DNA of 64,000 bases from positions 1-64,000 of the forward strand of contig JAZNIY010000017.1 of NCBI GenBank assembly GCA_045577735.1. Reading direction: 5' to 3'. A program made the position numbers and the translations under genes. Of the stretch, positions 32,544 through 41,193 are shown one piece after another. The number at the start of each line of letters is the position of its first letter. Position 1 is the stretch's first letter. The stretch is from Stercoripulliclostridium_A sp045577735. GTDB taxonomy: Bacteria; Bacillota; Clostridia; Christensenellales; DTU072. The notes beneath the pieces are model-generated. The model had not been told where the DNA came from. It was given only the letters and a program-made list of their open reading frames with translations, and searched no databases.

Positions 32544-33388
32544 TCTATCCTCCTAGCTAAGAGTTCGGTAAACTCTTCCTTTGTAAGTGGGGTGTCACCA
32601 AGTTCCAAGCCCCTTTCCTTTAGCATTTGAGAAAGTGCAACAACGTGTGGCACCTCTAGTCCCGTTGCTTCAAGTTTTTCAGGGTGTGCAAACAGTTCTC
32701 TCGGCGTTGTATCATACAACAATTTAGCATCGTTAAGAACGATAACACGATTGCAATACTCGGCGATCTCATCCATATTGTGAGATATCATAATAACCGT
32801 TTTAACGTAGCTTTCTTTAAGTTTTTTCACCAGGTCCAAAATCTCTTTTTTGCCCTGTGGATCCAACCCTGCTGTTGGCTCGTCAAGCACTAAAATTTCG
32901 GGACGAGATGCAATAACGCCGGCTATTGCCACCCTTCTTTTTTGACCACCGGAAAGCTCAAACGGCGACTTGTCCTTGACCTCTTCATAATCAAGTCCGG
33001 TGAGCTCCAAAGCATATTTAGAAAGGATGTCTGCTTCGTCTTTTGGAATACCAAAATTTAGAGGTCCAAACTCAACGTCCTCTTTAACGGTATCTGCAAA
33101 AAGTTGGTATTCGGGATATTGGAACAACATACCTACGGCTTTACGCAAAGCGCCGAGGTCCAATTTCTTTGAATGAAGCTCCATATCTCCCACGAAAATC
33201 TTGCCGTGTGAAATACGAATGAGGGCGTTAAAATGTTGGCATAGCGTACTCTTACCGGACCCGGTCGAGCCAATTATGCCAATGGTGTCCCCTTCGTTGA
33301 TAGTAAACGTTATATCATCAAGCGCCACCTTTTCAAAAGGTGTTTTGGGAGAATAGGTATATTTAAGATTTTCTACTTTAATTTGCAT
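32531..33388 (-). CDS. ecfA2: Energy-coupling factor transporter ATPase 2
   Basis: 285 residues. Walker A is 'IGSTGSGKSTLCQHF', the ABC signature is LSGGQKRRVAIAG, and Walker B is 'ILVLDEPTAGLDP' with the switch His in 'MISHNMDEIA'. It overlaps ecfA1 by 16 nt and ecfT by 13 nt, so all are co-translated. Confidence 0.95.
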   Translation of the reverse strand: MQIKVENLKYTYSPKTPFEKVALDDITFTINEGDTIGIIGSTGSGKSTLCQHFNALIRISHGKIFVGDMELHSKKLDLGALRKAVGMLFQYPEYQLFADTVKEDVEFGPLNFGIPKDEADILSKYALELTGLDYEEVKDKSPFELSGGQKRRVAIAGVIASRPEILVLDEPTAGLDPQGKKEILDLVKKLKESYVKTVIMISHNMDEIAEYCNRVIVLNDAKLLYDTTPRELFAHPEKLEATGLEVPHVVALSQMLKERGLELGDTPLTKEEFTELLARRIECEK

Positions 33389-34233
33389 ATACTCTCCGCA
33401 AGCTCTATGTCCGTTAATGCAAAATCAACGGGATAACCCATTTCTTGTAGCTTTAAGGAGATTGCCGTAGCAATAGGCAATTCCAATGACGCTTTCTTGA
33501 TAACATCCGTCTTACTAAACACTTCCTTGGGCGTCCCCATAGCAAGCACTTCGCCCTCGTTAAGCACTATAACCTTGTCTGCTTTTATAGCTTCGTCCAT
33601 ATAGTGCGTAATTAGTATTACGGTCATACCCTTTTCTTGGTTTAGTCGCATTGCCGTTTCCATAACCTCCGCTCTACCCTTGGGGTCAAGCATTGCCGTG
33701 GATTCGTCAAGGACTAAAATTTCCGGTAACATGGAAAGCACGCTCGCAATCGCAATGCGTTGCTTTTGTCCACCACTCAGTTTGTTCGGTGCGCGATGTC
33801 TATGTTCGCTCATATTTACGGTTTCAAGCGCCCAAGTAATGCGTTTTTCTATTTCTTCACGAGGAACACCAAGGTTTTCGGGTCCAAAAGCCAAATCGTC
33901 TTCAATAATTGAAGCTACCATTTGGTTGTCAGGATTTTGGAAAACCATCCCTATTTTGGAACGAATATCGTAAATGCGCTCTTCATCGGCAGTATCAATG
34001 CCGTTTACTTTGACAAAACCATTATCTGGAAGGATAAAACCATTTAGTAATTTAGCAAGCGTACTCTTGCCCGATCCATTGTGTCCCAAAAGAACGCAAA
34101 ATTCACCTCTCTCAATAGAGAGGTTTACGTTCCTTACACCACGAGCTATAGATTCGCCCTCGGCATTACGATAGTCGTATGATAGATTTTCAATTTCTAT
34201 CACTACGTTTTTTTGTTCCATTTGCATTTCCAT
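33373..34233 (-). CDS. ecfA1: Energy-coupling factor transporter ATPase 1
   Basis: 286 residues. Walker A is 'LGHNGSGKSTLAKLL', the signature LSGGQKQRIAIAS and Walker B 'ILVLDESTAMLDPKG', with the Ser variant typical of EcfA1 (DEST). In-frame ATGs follow at codons 3 and 5, and no clear ribosome binding site fixes the start. It opens the ecfA1-ecfA2-ecfT-truA unit. Confidence 0.93.
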   Translation of the reverse strand: MEMQMEQKNVVIEIENLSYDYRNAEGESIARGVRNVNLSIERGEFCVLLGHNGSGKSTLAKLLNGFILPDNGFVKVNGIDTADEERIYDIRSKIGMVFQNPDNQMVASIIEDDLAFGPENLGVPREEIEKRITWALETVNMSEHRHRAPNKLSGGQKQRIAIASVLSMLPEILVLDESTAMLDPKGRAEVMETAMRLNQEKGMTVILITHYMDEAIKADKVIVLNEGEVLAMGTPKEVFSKTDVIKKASLELPIATAISLKLQEMGYPVDFALTDIELAESICKLK

Positions 34234-34291
34234 AACTTATTTATTTTAACATAACTTAAGTTAATATACAATTAAATATTATAAAAATAAA

Positions 34292-34312
34292 AAACTCACA
34301 AAGAGTGAGTTT
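34292..34312 (-). terminator. Terminator after the CYTH gene
   Basis: AAACTCAC and GTGAGTTT pair over a 5-nt loop, followed on the minus strand by a T-rich run, just after the stop at 34315. Confidence 0.8.
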
Positions 34313-34314
34313 AA

Positions 34315-34815
34315 CTAAAAATCAATAGGTATTTCTTTTGCAAGTGCAAAGTTTGTAAACCTAAAATCTTTTGTAACTTCCTTAATAATTTCTATTTTAG
34401 GCGGAATAGTAAATTCAAATTCTTCCGATGGTAACTCTATTTCCAAAACGTCAAACTCTTTAAAAAAAGGAAACTTGTCGATTTCATAATTAAGCCCGTT
34501 AAAAGGGATAACGTACCTGATTTTGAAAATTTCATTAAGCGCAAAATCACGCTCTTTTTGTAGCTCAAGATACTCTTTTGCGGAAATTTCGCGTTCCATC
34601 TCTTCCCTAGAAAATTCACCATTCGCCGGTCTTTTTAAGGTGAAATAGAAACCTTCTCTTCCTTCCTCCGTCACCTTTCTGATTCTACGCACGGGAAAGT
34701 CGTTTGAAGGTGTCAGGAAGGATTGTTCAATCTTTTTTACACTAGCGCCAAGAGACAAGAGTAACTCTTCCGACGTCTTTTTAATTATGTATTTTCTTTC
34801 TATCTCTAAAGCCAT
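34315..34815 (-). CDS. CYTH-domain protein (triphosphate tunnel family)
   Basis: 166 residues from the ATG at 34815, chosen because the longer frame runs into the kinase gene. The start 'MALEIERKYIIKK' carries the ExExK signature. Basic and acidic residues such as 'RIRKV', 'FTLKRP' and 'YEIDKFPF' fit the tunnel of triphosphatases or adenylate-cyclase-like enzymes. It is 1 nt after the histidine kinase gene, so it is the last gene of the htrA operon. Substrate (inorganic triphosphate or a nucleotide) is unknown. Confidence 0.85.
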   Translation of the reverse strand: MALEIERKYIIKKTSEELLLSLGASVKKIEQSFLTPSNDFPVRRIRKVTEEGREGFYFTLKRPANGEFSREEMEREISAKEYLELQKERDFALNEIFKIRYVIPFNGLNYEIDKFPFFKEFDVLEIELPSEEFEFTIPPKIEIIKEVTKDFRFTNFALAKEIPIDF

Positions 34816-34816
34816 A

Positions 34817-36295
34817 TTACGCCCTTTGCAATTCGATATAGAAGGTTGAACCCTCTCCAACCGAGGTGATTACACCATACGCTCCACCCGGGTGTTTACT
34901 CATTACCGATTTAACTATGGAGAGCCCCAGCCCGGTTCCAACGGTAGAACGGCGGTGTGATTTTTCGGACTTGTAGTATCTGTCCCAAATGTGTGGTAGC
35001 ACCTCTACGTCTACTCCGTCACCGTGGTCTATTACTTCTAGTCTAACTACACCACCGCGAACGAAAACCTTAACTATAACCTTCTTGTCCTCACCGGCGT
35101 AATTGACGGCATTATTAATAAGGTTATATACCACTTGCGTTATCTTTGTTTCATCGGCATAAACAAAAGCTTTGTCCACGTGCTCCCATTCGAGAGTGTA
35201 TCCCAAGTGTTCAATAAGTTTACCATGCCTTACGATAAGAGCATCCATCACTTCCACTAGATCAAATCTTGAAAGATTAAGTTCCTCGTTGCCCTCTTGC
35301 TCTTTTGAGAGTGACAGCATATCGTTAACAAGATTGGTAAGCCTTGCCGTTTCATCAATTACAACCTGGAAGTTTTCAGCGGTTGCCTCACTGGGAATGT
35401 CCCTCATTAGTTCGGTATATCCCTTAATAAGCGTGAGTGGTGTCCTAAGGTCGTGTGAAACGTTTGCAATAAGTTCACGCCTATAATGCTCAACTTCGTT
35501 TACTTCCTTTTGAGCAAGTTGAAGGCTGTCGCGAAGCTCCAAAATCTCCTTGTATCCCGAACCTGTAATTTGAAGGTCGGCACTACCTGAAGAAATTTCT
35601 TTTGCTTGCGAGGTAAGCTCTATTATAGGACCACTAATTTGATTGCTTAGTCTGTAACTTAAATATCCGGCAAGAATTGCCGTAAGCACGCTAACAATAA
35701 CAAAAATGATTACGAGCGTTTCGGTATAAGCCTCGCTTGGACTAATAACTGTATCCACCAAAACAGCATAATTCTCTCCCACGGAGTTCTTTGCAATTAA
35801 GGTATATATATAATATTGTTTTATCTCTTTGTCCCCTCTTGGCACCTTACCCTCGTATGACGTATTGTCATAATTATCGTCAAAGGGGAACAGTTCCATT
35901 TCCTCGCTATAATATCCCATTCCATCACGCGCTTTGTCGTAGTACCCCTCGAGAGATACTTCCGTGAAAGCGTGAATAGAACAGTCCTCTCTAACCTCTT
36001 GAGAAAGGTACACGTTGCCATTCTTGTCCGACACAATAATGCAAGCATCATTTTCAAACGATAGCCTTTTAACCAAAAGCGAGAGGTCCGCATTGTCTAT
36101 GTTTTGCGCGATCAAGTCTGCTATTTCATGCGCTTCATTTATGCGAATACTCTTAAAAACGGCTCCCGAAATTGCAAAACCAAGAGCCCAAAATAGGGAT
36201 ATTACAACAAGCGAAAATGCCACAAAGATTAGTAGCATTTTTAAAAATAACGGGGTGTTATCCCCGTATATATTCTTTATCTTCAACTTAGCCAT
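34817..36295 (-). CDS. Membrane sensor histidine kinase
   Basis: 492 residues from the ATG at 36295, which overlaps the response regulator stop in the form ATGGCTAA. Two membrane helices (about 20-45 and 195-220) enclose an extracytoplasmic domain of about 150 residues. A HAMP-like segment, the phosphoacceptor 'ANVSHDLRTPLTLIKGY', and the ATPase N box 'VVYNLINNAVNYAG' with G boxes 'DHGDGV' and 'GTGLGLSIVK' follow. It senses an external signal and phosphorylates its partner. The operon with htrA suggests an envelope-stress signal. Confidence 0.93.
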   Translation of the reverse strand: MAKLKIKNIYGDNTPLFLKMLLIFVAFSLVVISLFWALGFAISGAVFKSIRINEAHEIADLIAQNIDNADLSLLVKRLSFENDACIIVSDKNGNVYLSQEVREDCSIHAFTEVSLEGYYDKARDGMGYYSEEMELFPFDDNYDNTSYEGKVPRGDKEIKQYYIYTLIAKNSVGENYAVLVDTVISPSEAYTETLVIIFVIVSVLTAILAGYLSYRLSNQISGPIIELTSQAKEISSGSADLQITGSGYKEILELRDSLQLAQKEVNEVEHYRRELIANVSHDLRTPLTLIKGYTELMRDIPSEATAENFQVVIDETARLTNLVNDMLSLSKEQEGNEELNLSRFDLVEVMDALIVRHGKLIEHLGYTLEWEHVDKAFVYADETKITQVVYNLINNAVNYAGEDKKVIVKVFVRGGVVRLEVIDHGDGVDVEVLPHIWDRYYKSEKSHRRSTVGTGLGLSIVKSVMSKHPGGAYGVITSVGEGSTFYIELQRA

Positions 36296-36956
36296 CGAAC
36301 CTGTATCCCATTCCACGTAGCGTTACAATATACTGCGAGGCGTTTCCAAGGCTCTTTCTTAAAAGCTTAATGTGTGTGTCAAGGGTTCTGTCATCGCCAT
36401 AAAAGTCATACCCCCAAACCTCGTTGAGAAGTTTTTCACGTGAAAGGGCAATCCCTCTGTTTTTCACCATAAAGAAGAGTAGCTCGTATTCTTTGGGAGA
36501 AAGATCGACTTGAACGCCTTCTACTGCAACCTTGCGGGCAGTAAAGTCCACCTTTAAAAGTTGGTTTTCATAAATTTCCACGTTTGTTTTTTGGCTGTTG
36601 ACACGATTCATAACAGCATTTATGCGAAGCATAAGTTCCTTTGGTGAAAAAGGCTTGCCAATGTAATCGTCAGCACCTATTTCCAGTCCATGAATTTTGT
36701 CATAGGTTTCCGTACGAGCAGAAAGCATTATGACGGGAAGGTTGGAAAACTTTCTAATTTCTCTAACCGCACTAAAGCCGTCAAGCTCGGGCATCATAAC
36801 GTCCATGATTACTATGTCATACGAGCCATCTTTTACCTTTTGAATTGCTTCTAGCCCATCACTGGCTTCGTCATAGGCAAAGCCCTCTAGGGTGCAATAC
36901 TTTGCAACCAGCTCTCTTATTCCTTGTTCATCATCAACTATGAGTACTTTGTACAT
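36288..36956 (-). CDS. OmpR/PhoB-family response regulator
   Basis: 222 residues. The receiver has 'VDDEQG', phosphoacceptor Asp in 'IVIMDVMMPELDGF' and Lys in 'GKPFSPKEL'. The C-terminal winged helix includes 'LSPKEYELLFFMVKNRG' and 'TLRGMGYRF'. It overlaps the kinase by 8 nt and follows htrA by 10 nt. Confidence 0.95.
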   Translation of the reverse strand: MYKVLIVDDEQGIRELVAKYCTLEGFAYDEASDGLEAIQKVKDGSYDIVIMDVMMPELDGFSAVREIRKFSNLPVIMLSARTETYDKIHGLEIGADDYIGKPFSPKELMLRINAVMNRVNSQKTNVEIYENQLLKVDFTARKVAVEGVQVDLSPKEYELLFFMVKNRGIALSREKLLNEVWGYDFYGDDRTLDTHIKLLRKSLGNASQYIVTLRGMGYRFDG

Positions 36957-36966
36957 TTCTATCTCC

Positions 36967-38133
36967 TTAATCGCAATTCGTGCGATTGGTCAAAACCAGT
37001 CTTACAGTGCCTTCAACGCCCTGTCTTCTATAAACTATTTCCACAGAATCTCCCACTTTTTTGGAGTTTAGTATTCTTTCCCATTCCTCTACAGTTGCAA
37101 CCTCTTCACCCGCAACGGAAACAATGTAATCGTTTCTTACAAGCGTCGTATGAATTTCTTCGTTGGTTACTCCCATAAAATATAGGCCGGCTACCATTGT
37201 TGAGGAATTATTGACCTCTCTTACGTCAAATACTTTAGTGTCCACTCTACCTTTAACGTAGCCGTACGTAATTAGGTCCGTGCCTATTTTAAGCGCATCG
37301 TTAATAGGAGAAGCGAAGCTAATATTGTGACCATACTCTCCGGCGCCCCTTGCGTTTATTATGCCAACAAGTGCACCATACATATTAAATATACCACCGC
37401 CACTATCACCGGGGTTTAAGGGACAAGAAAGTTGGATTAGGTTTTCCATGTCTTTCCCGCCTATGTTTATTGAACGGTTTATTGCAGAAACATTACCACA
37501 AGTAACGGTGCCACCAAGACTGCCGAATGGGTTCCCAATTGCAATAATCTCTTGACCAGAAGATAAATCGCTAGAGTGTCCCACCGTTGCAGAATTTAGG
37601 GTTTGTGCGTTAATTTTCACAACTGCTATATCGGTGAGTTTGTCACCCCTAACCCATTCTGCTTCATATTCGCTACCGTTGTATAATCTCACCTTGACTT
37701 GCTCGGCATCTTCCACAACGTGATATGCAGTTATTATGTATCCGTCCGTTGCGATGACAACGCCACTACCTGCTCCGCCACTTACAAATTGGGTGCTCCT
37801 AGAGGAATAGGTCGCCGACTCGGTATAGATTTCCACAACGCTTTGCTTAACCTCTTTTGCCACTTGCTCCGGCGTTTTAATTCCGGTCACAGAAGAAAGG
37901 TTTTCCGTCCTTTCGGTGTTATCACGATATATTATGGTTGTTTGGCCGTTGGAAGGAGTGTTACCTCCATTCTTTTTAGCAACCAAATGCGCTCCTAAAA
38001 AACCACTTCCTATACAGGAGCCGAGTATAAACAGCACAAGAAAAACTATCGCAACAGGACTCATCCTTTTTACGATAGGTACTCTTGGAACGCGCGAACG
38101 CACCTCGTAACTGAATCTGGGGTTGTTATACAT
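36967..38133 (-). CDS. HtrA/DegP-like serine protease with PDZ domain
   Basis: 388 residues. One membrane anchor (about 25-50) precedes the trypsin-like domain with the triad His in 'GYIITAYHVVEDAE', Asp in 'LTDIAVVKIN' and Ser in NPGDSGGGIFN. A PDZ-like domain (about 290-385) follows. It degrades misfolded proteins outside the membrane. AGGAG precedes the ATG. Upstream of the gene an ACTTC...GAAGT palindrome lies near the -35 area of a TATAAT box, so auto-control by the linked two-component system is plausible. Confidence 0.92.
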   Translation of the reverse strand: MYNNPRFSYEVRSRVPRVPIVKRMSPVAIVFLVLFILGSCIGSGFLGAHLVAKKNGGNTPSNGQTTIIYRDNTERTENLSSVTGIKTPEQVAKEVKQSVVEIYTESATYSSRSTQFVSGGAGSGVVIATDGYIITAYHVVEDAEQVKVRLYNGSEYEAEWVRGDKLTDIAVVKINAQTLNSATVGHSSDLSSGQEIIAIGNPFGSLGGTVTCGNVSAINRSINIGGKDMENLIQLSCPLNPGDSGGGIFNMYGALVGIINARGAGEYGHNISFASPINDALKIGTDLITYGYVKGRVDTKVFDVREVNNSSTMVAGLYFMGVTNEEIHTTLVRNDYIVSVAGEEVATVEEWERILNSKKVGDSVEIVYRRQGVEGTVRLVLTNRTNCD

Positions 38134-38237
38134 AGCACTCCTATGATGTGTAATTGATATTTCTCTATTATACTATAATAAGTAAATATGAACTTCTTAT
38201 GAAGTGATAGTGAAATTTTTAGTATTTTTCGCTTTTT

Positions 38238-38777
38238 CTATACGCGCAAGAAACGTTCTCTGTATGCCTTGATGGCTGACTCTATGCACTTGCGAGCCTT
38301 TTTAGAGTCATCAACCTTCATAACAGCCGTTTGCTTACCTTTCTCAAGGTTTTTATAAACGGTAAAGAAGTGAGTCATTTCTTGCATTATGTGAGGAGGA
38401 AGTTCACTTATGTCTTTGTAGTCCGACCAAGTAGGATCGCCAAAGGGGATGGCTATAATCTTGGTGTCTTCAAAGCCGTTGTCCGTCATAGAAATCATAC
38501 CAATGGGATAGCATCTGCAAAGAGCCAATGGAACGATAACCTCACTTGAAAGAACCAAAACGTCCAATGGGTCAAGATCTTCTGCAAAGGTACGAGGAAT
38601 AAATCCGTAGTTTGCAGGGTAGTGGGTAGAGGTGAAAAGCACTCTATCCAAAATTAAACAGCCCGTTTCTTTGTCCAATTCATACTTGTTTTTGGAACCC
38701 TTTGGTATTTCGATTACTGCTAAAAAATCGTCTGGATTAATTCTTTCTCTACTAACGTCGTGCCAAATATTTTTCAC
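38238..38777 (-). CDS. ppa: Inorganic pyrophosphatase (family I)
   Basis: 179 residues. Start codon GTG with AAGGAG upstream. Family I motifs are visible: 'DPLDVLVLSSEVIVP' (metal Asps in the DxDPxD pattern), 'KNKYELDKETGCLILDRVLF' and 'HYPANYGFIP'. It hydrolyses pyrophosphate in the cytoplasm. Length fits the bacterial enzyme. Confidence 0.94.
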   Translation of the reverse strand: MKNIWHDVSRERINPDDFLAVIEIPKGSKNKYELDKETGCLILDRVLFTSTHYPANYGFIPRTFAEDLDPLDVLVLSSEVIVPLALCRCYPIGMISMTDNGFEDTKIIAIPFGDPTWSDYKDISELPPHIMQEMTHFFTVYKNLEKGKQTAVMKVDDSKKARKCIESAIKAYRERFLRV

Positions 38778-38819
38778 AGTCTTTCTCCTTATTTTGTTAT
38801 GATAATCTAAAATTATTAA

Positions 38820-39317
38820 CTATTGTTTGCTTTCTTCTGCATTTTGGGCATCTTCAACTTGGGTTTCCGTTGCCTCAACTTCTTCATTTTCCTCTCCACG
38901 TTCAATGTGAAGTTTTTCACTTACGGAATCAACCACCGTATCGACGGTCTTCTCTACGGCTTCCTTTGCCTTTTGAAGGGTCCTTCTTACCATTCCAAAA
39001 ATTTTAATTGCTGCAAAAATAACAACGGCTATAATCATAAAATCTAGGCAAGCTTGAATAAATGTACCCCAAAGAATTTCCACTATGGTACCGTCTGCTT
39101 GTACAACTTCCGTTTTAAGAACGGTTAGGTCGGTTTTGATAATTAAGCCAAGTATGGGCATAATTATGGAGTCTACTAAACGGTTAACAATGTCTTTGAA
39201 AGCACCACCGACAATAACACCAACGGCCATGTCGATTATGCTTCCGCGATTTATAAACTCAGCAAACTCTTTTGCAAGACTTTTCTTGTCTTTCTTGTCT
39301 TTTTTTCTTCCAAACAT
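38820..39317 (-). CDS. mscL: Large-conductance mechanosensitive channel
   Basis: 165 residues from the ATG at 39317, preceded by GGAGG. Two membrane helices: 'RGSIIDMAVGVIVGGAFKDI' with the gate Gly/Val pattern, and 'FMIIAVVIFAAIKIF'. The C-terminal bundle is longer than usual, with a Glu-rich tail. It opens under membrane tension to release solutes. Confidence 0.94.
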   Translation of the reverse strand: MFGRKKDKKDKKSLAKEFAEFINRGSIIDMAVGVIVGGAFKDIVNRLVDSIIMPILGLIIKTDLTVLKTEVVQADGTIVEILWGTFIQACLDFMIIAVVIFAAIKIFGMVRRTLQKAKEAVEKTVDTVVDSVSEKLHIERGEENEEVEATETQVEDAQNAEESKQ

Positions 39318-39335
39318 TTTTATATCCTCCAATTA

Positions 39336-39917
39336 TTAGTTTCTGTCTTCATCAAGGTAACTTGCCATAACGTCGGCTATGTGAGTTAGTACTGCAAGTG
39401 GATATTGTTCATAGGCTTTGGCGATTGAATAACTGCCACCCTTAACTCTTTCATCGTATCCACCCATATGCCAGTTGATACAAATGGCTTCTTCCCTCGT
39501 TAAACGCATAAATCCGTTTATAATATAAACGGATTTTTCTCCGTGTCCGTAAGGAAGTAGTTCGTCAATGGTATAATACGGCACCTTAATCCAACTACCG
39601 TCGGGTTGCTTTTGGTTGCGATAATCGGTAACGTACATTCCGATTTTGCATACGTCGTGAAGAAGGGCAATAATAGCGATGCTCTCACCACTTACCTTCT
39701 TTGCCCAGTCGCTTTTTTCGTTTTCTACGAGCTCTTTCAAACGATAGTATACGTTGATGCTGTGTTCGCAAAGCCCCGACTCTCTGGCGAGATGGAACTT
39801 GGTCGATGCAGGCGCCGTAAAGAAATCACTGCTTTCCAAATATTCCAGCATCTTGTTTGCGCCTTCGCGTTTAATTTCACGTTCAAAAATTTCTATAAAT
39901 TGTTCTCTGAATCCCAT
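39336..39917 (-). CDS. HD-domain phosphohydrolase-like protein
   Basis: 193 residues. The HD motif is in 'IIALLHDVCKIGMYVT', with His at 'SGLCEHSINVYYRL' upstream and Asp at 'THIADVMASY' downstream. Such proteins hydrolyse nucleotides or cyclic nucleotides. Its start is 8 nt from the propeller-protein gene's stop. Substrate unknown. Confidence 0.8.
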   Translation of the reverse strand: MGFREQFIEIFEREIKREGANKMLEYLESSDFFTAPASTKFHLARESGLCEHSINVYYRLKELVENEKSDWAKKVSGESIAIIALLHDVCKIGMYVTDYRNQKQPDGSWIKVPYYTIDELLPYGHGEKSVYIINGFMRLTREEAICINWHMGGYDERVKGGSYSIAKAYEQYPLAVLTHIADVMASYLDEDRN

Positions 39918-39924
39918 ACTTTCC

Positions 39925-41088
39925 TCACAATTTGTAACTCAAATATCCGTAATCCTTCTCGCCAACGCTAACGTTAATATAATCACTCATAGCTGAAGGA
40001 ATGGGGTAAATTTTGTCTAATACTTCTACTACCAGCAAGTTGCCCATATCAAATACGGCAACCTCTAGCACGTCACTTTCTTGCAAATTATAGTCCACTA
40101 TGCCGTAATTTTCTATTACGCCGTCTATAATTACGCTTTTGTATTCATCAATTTCAATAGTAGTTTGACCAAAAGTTAGCGCAATACCACTTTCAATTGG
40201 AAGCTCGAACAGGTGGAGTATTCCTTGCTCTCTAACCAGCGTTAAAGGCATTTTTGCATTTTCTTCCACCCCGTTATCCGTTCTTAAACGAGCTCTCTTT
40301 AGAGCATCTCTATAGAACCTAAAGCCTACGTTTCCCGACGCATCGTATACTTCTACCGCTATTAAAGAACGCCCACAGCCTATGAAAATAATTGGTGTTG
40401 CTTCTCTAATCATAACGGAACGCATAATCTCGCCATAGGTTTCTAGTACGTTTTTACCGAGGTTTATCTCTCCACCGGATAAATTAATTTCCACTTCTGA
40501 AACACACGCACCACAAGAGGAATATGCAACGTAACTCTTATTGTTTGCTACAAAAGGACTAGGTGCGCCTAGATAATCTATGATTTCCGCATCGTTACAT
40601 AAATTCTTTAAAACGGACTTTTGCCAACTTAGGTTGTCGCTTGAAAAATATGCCGGAATATCGCCACTATTTTCAGCACCAATGAGCCAACGATAACCAT
40701 CGGAATAGATGACCTTAATCTCCTTTAGTTTGGAGTTTTTGATAACTGCACTCGGGAATGGCTCAAAAGTACGGCAATCCTTGCTTACGGCAATATGCAC
40801 GTTTGTCAAATTAAAAATATTATTAACGGCATAATACAAGTATACCTTGCCGTTTTGTGAAAAAGCCGTTACGGAGTCCACTATTCCTCTGCAAACAAGC
40901 GCCTCTTCCTTTCTCTCCCAAGTGAAACAGTCACTCGTTGAAAAGTGCATTATAGTTGATTTAAGGCCCTTTGTAAACGCGAAAAACAAATGAAATTCGC
41001 CGTCAAGATATATAACGGAAAAACCTTTATTTCCACTAAAGAATGGGATATCATTAAAAATGTAGTTGTTTTCTAGTATATTTGCCAT
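39925..41088 (-). CDS. GH32/GH43-like beta-propeller protein, apparently lacking the catalytic Asp
   Basis: 387 residues. Repeated blades ('SVIYLDGEFHLFFAFTKGLK', 'KVYLYYAVNN', 'KSYVAYSSCGACVSEVEINL') fit the five-bladed propeller of GH32/GH43. In GH32 the N-terminal NDPNG motif supplies the nucleophile; here the same place reads FNDIPFFSGNKGFS, with no Asp-Pro-Asn-Gly. The RDP and EC motifs are also not clear. No signal peptide, so cytoplasmic. AAAGGA precedes the ATG. It is divergent from the GH2-like gene. Probably a binding or inactive relative; identity is uncertain. Confidence 0.6.
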   Translation of the reverse strand: MANILENNYIFNDIPFFSGNKGFSVIYLDGEFHLFFAFTKGLKSTIMHFSTSDCFTWERKEEALVCRGIVDSVTAFSQNGKVYLYYAVNNIFNLTNVHIAVSKDCRTFEPFPSAVIKNSKLKEIKVIYSDGYRWLIGAENSGDIPAYFSSDNLSWQKSVLKNLCNDAEIIDYLGAPSPFVANNKSYVAYSSCGACVSEVEINLSGGEINLGKNVLETYGEIMRSVMIREATPIIFIGCGRSLIAVEVYDASGNVGFRFYRDALKRARLRTDNGVEENAKMPLTLVREQGILHLFELPIESGIALTFGQTTIEIDEYKSVIIDGVIENYGIVDYNLQESDVLEVAVFDMGNLLVVEVLDKIYPIPSAMSDYINVSVGEKDYGYLSYKL

Positions 41089-41158
41089 AATCTATCCTTT
41101 TCAGTTCTTATTTTATACTATTTTTCTAATATAGTCAATTACTACTTGCGCGTAAATA

Positions 41159-41187
41159 TTGCGCGCGCATAAAAAATGTGTTATAAT
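41159..41187 (+). promoter_or_regulatory. Promoter of the GH2-like gene giving a predicted leaderless mRNA
   Basis: TTGCGC (41159-41164), 17-nt spacer beginning GCGC, TATAAT (41182-41187), then 6 nt and the ATG at 41194. No ribosome binding site is present. Confidence 0.7.
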
Positions 41188-41193
41188 CAAACC

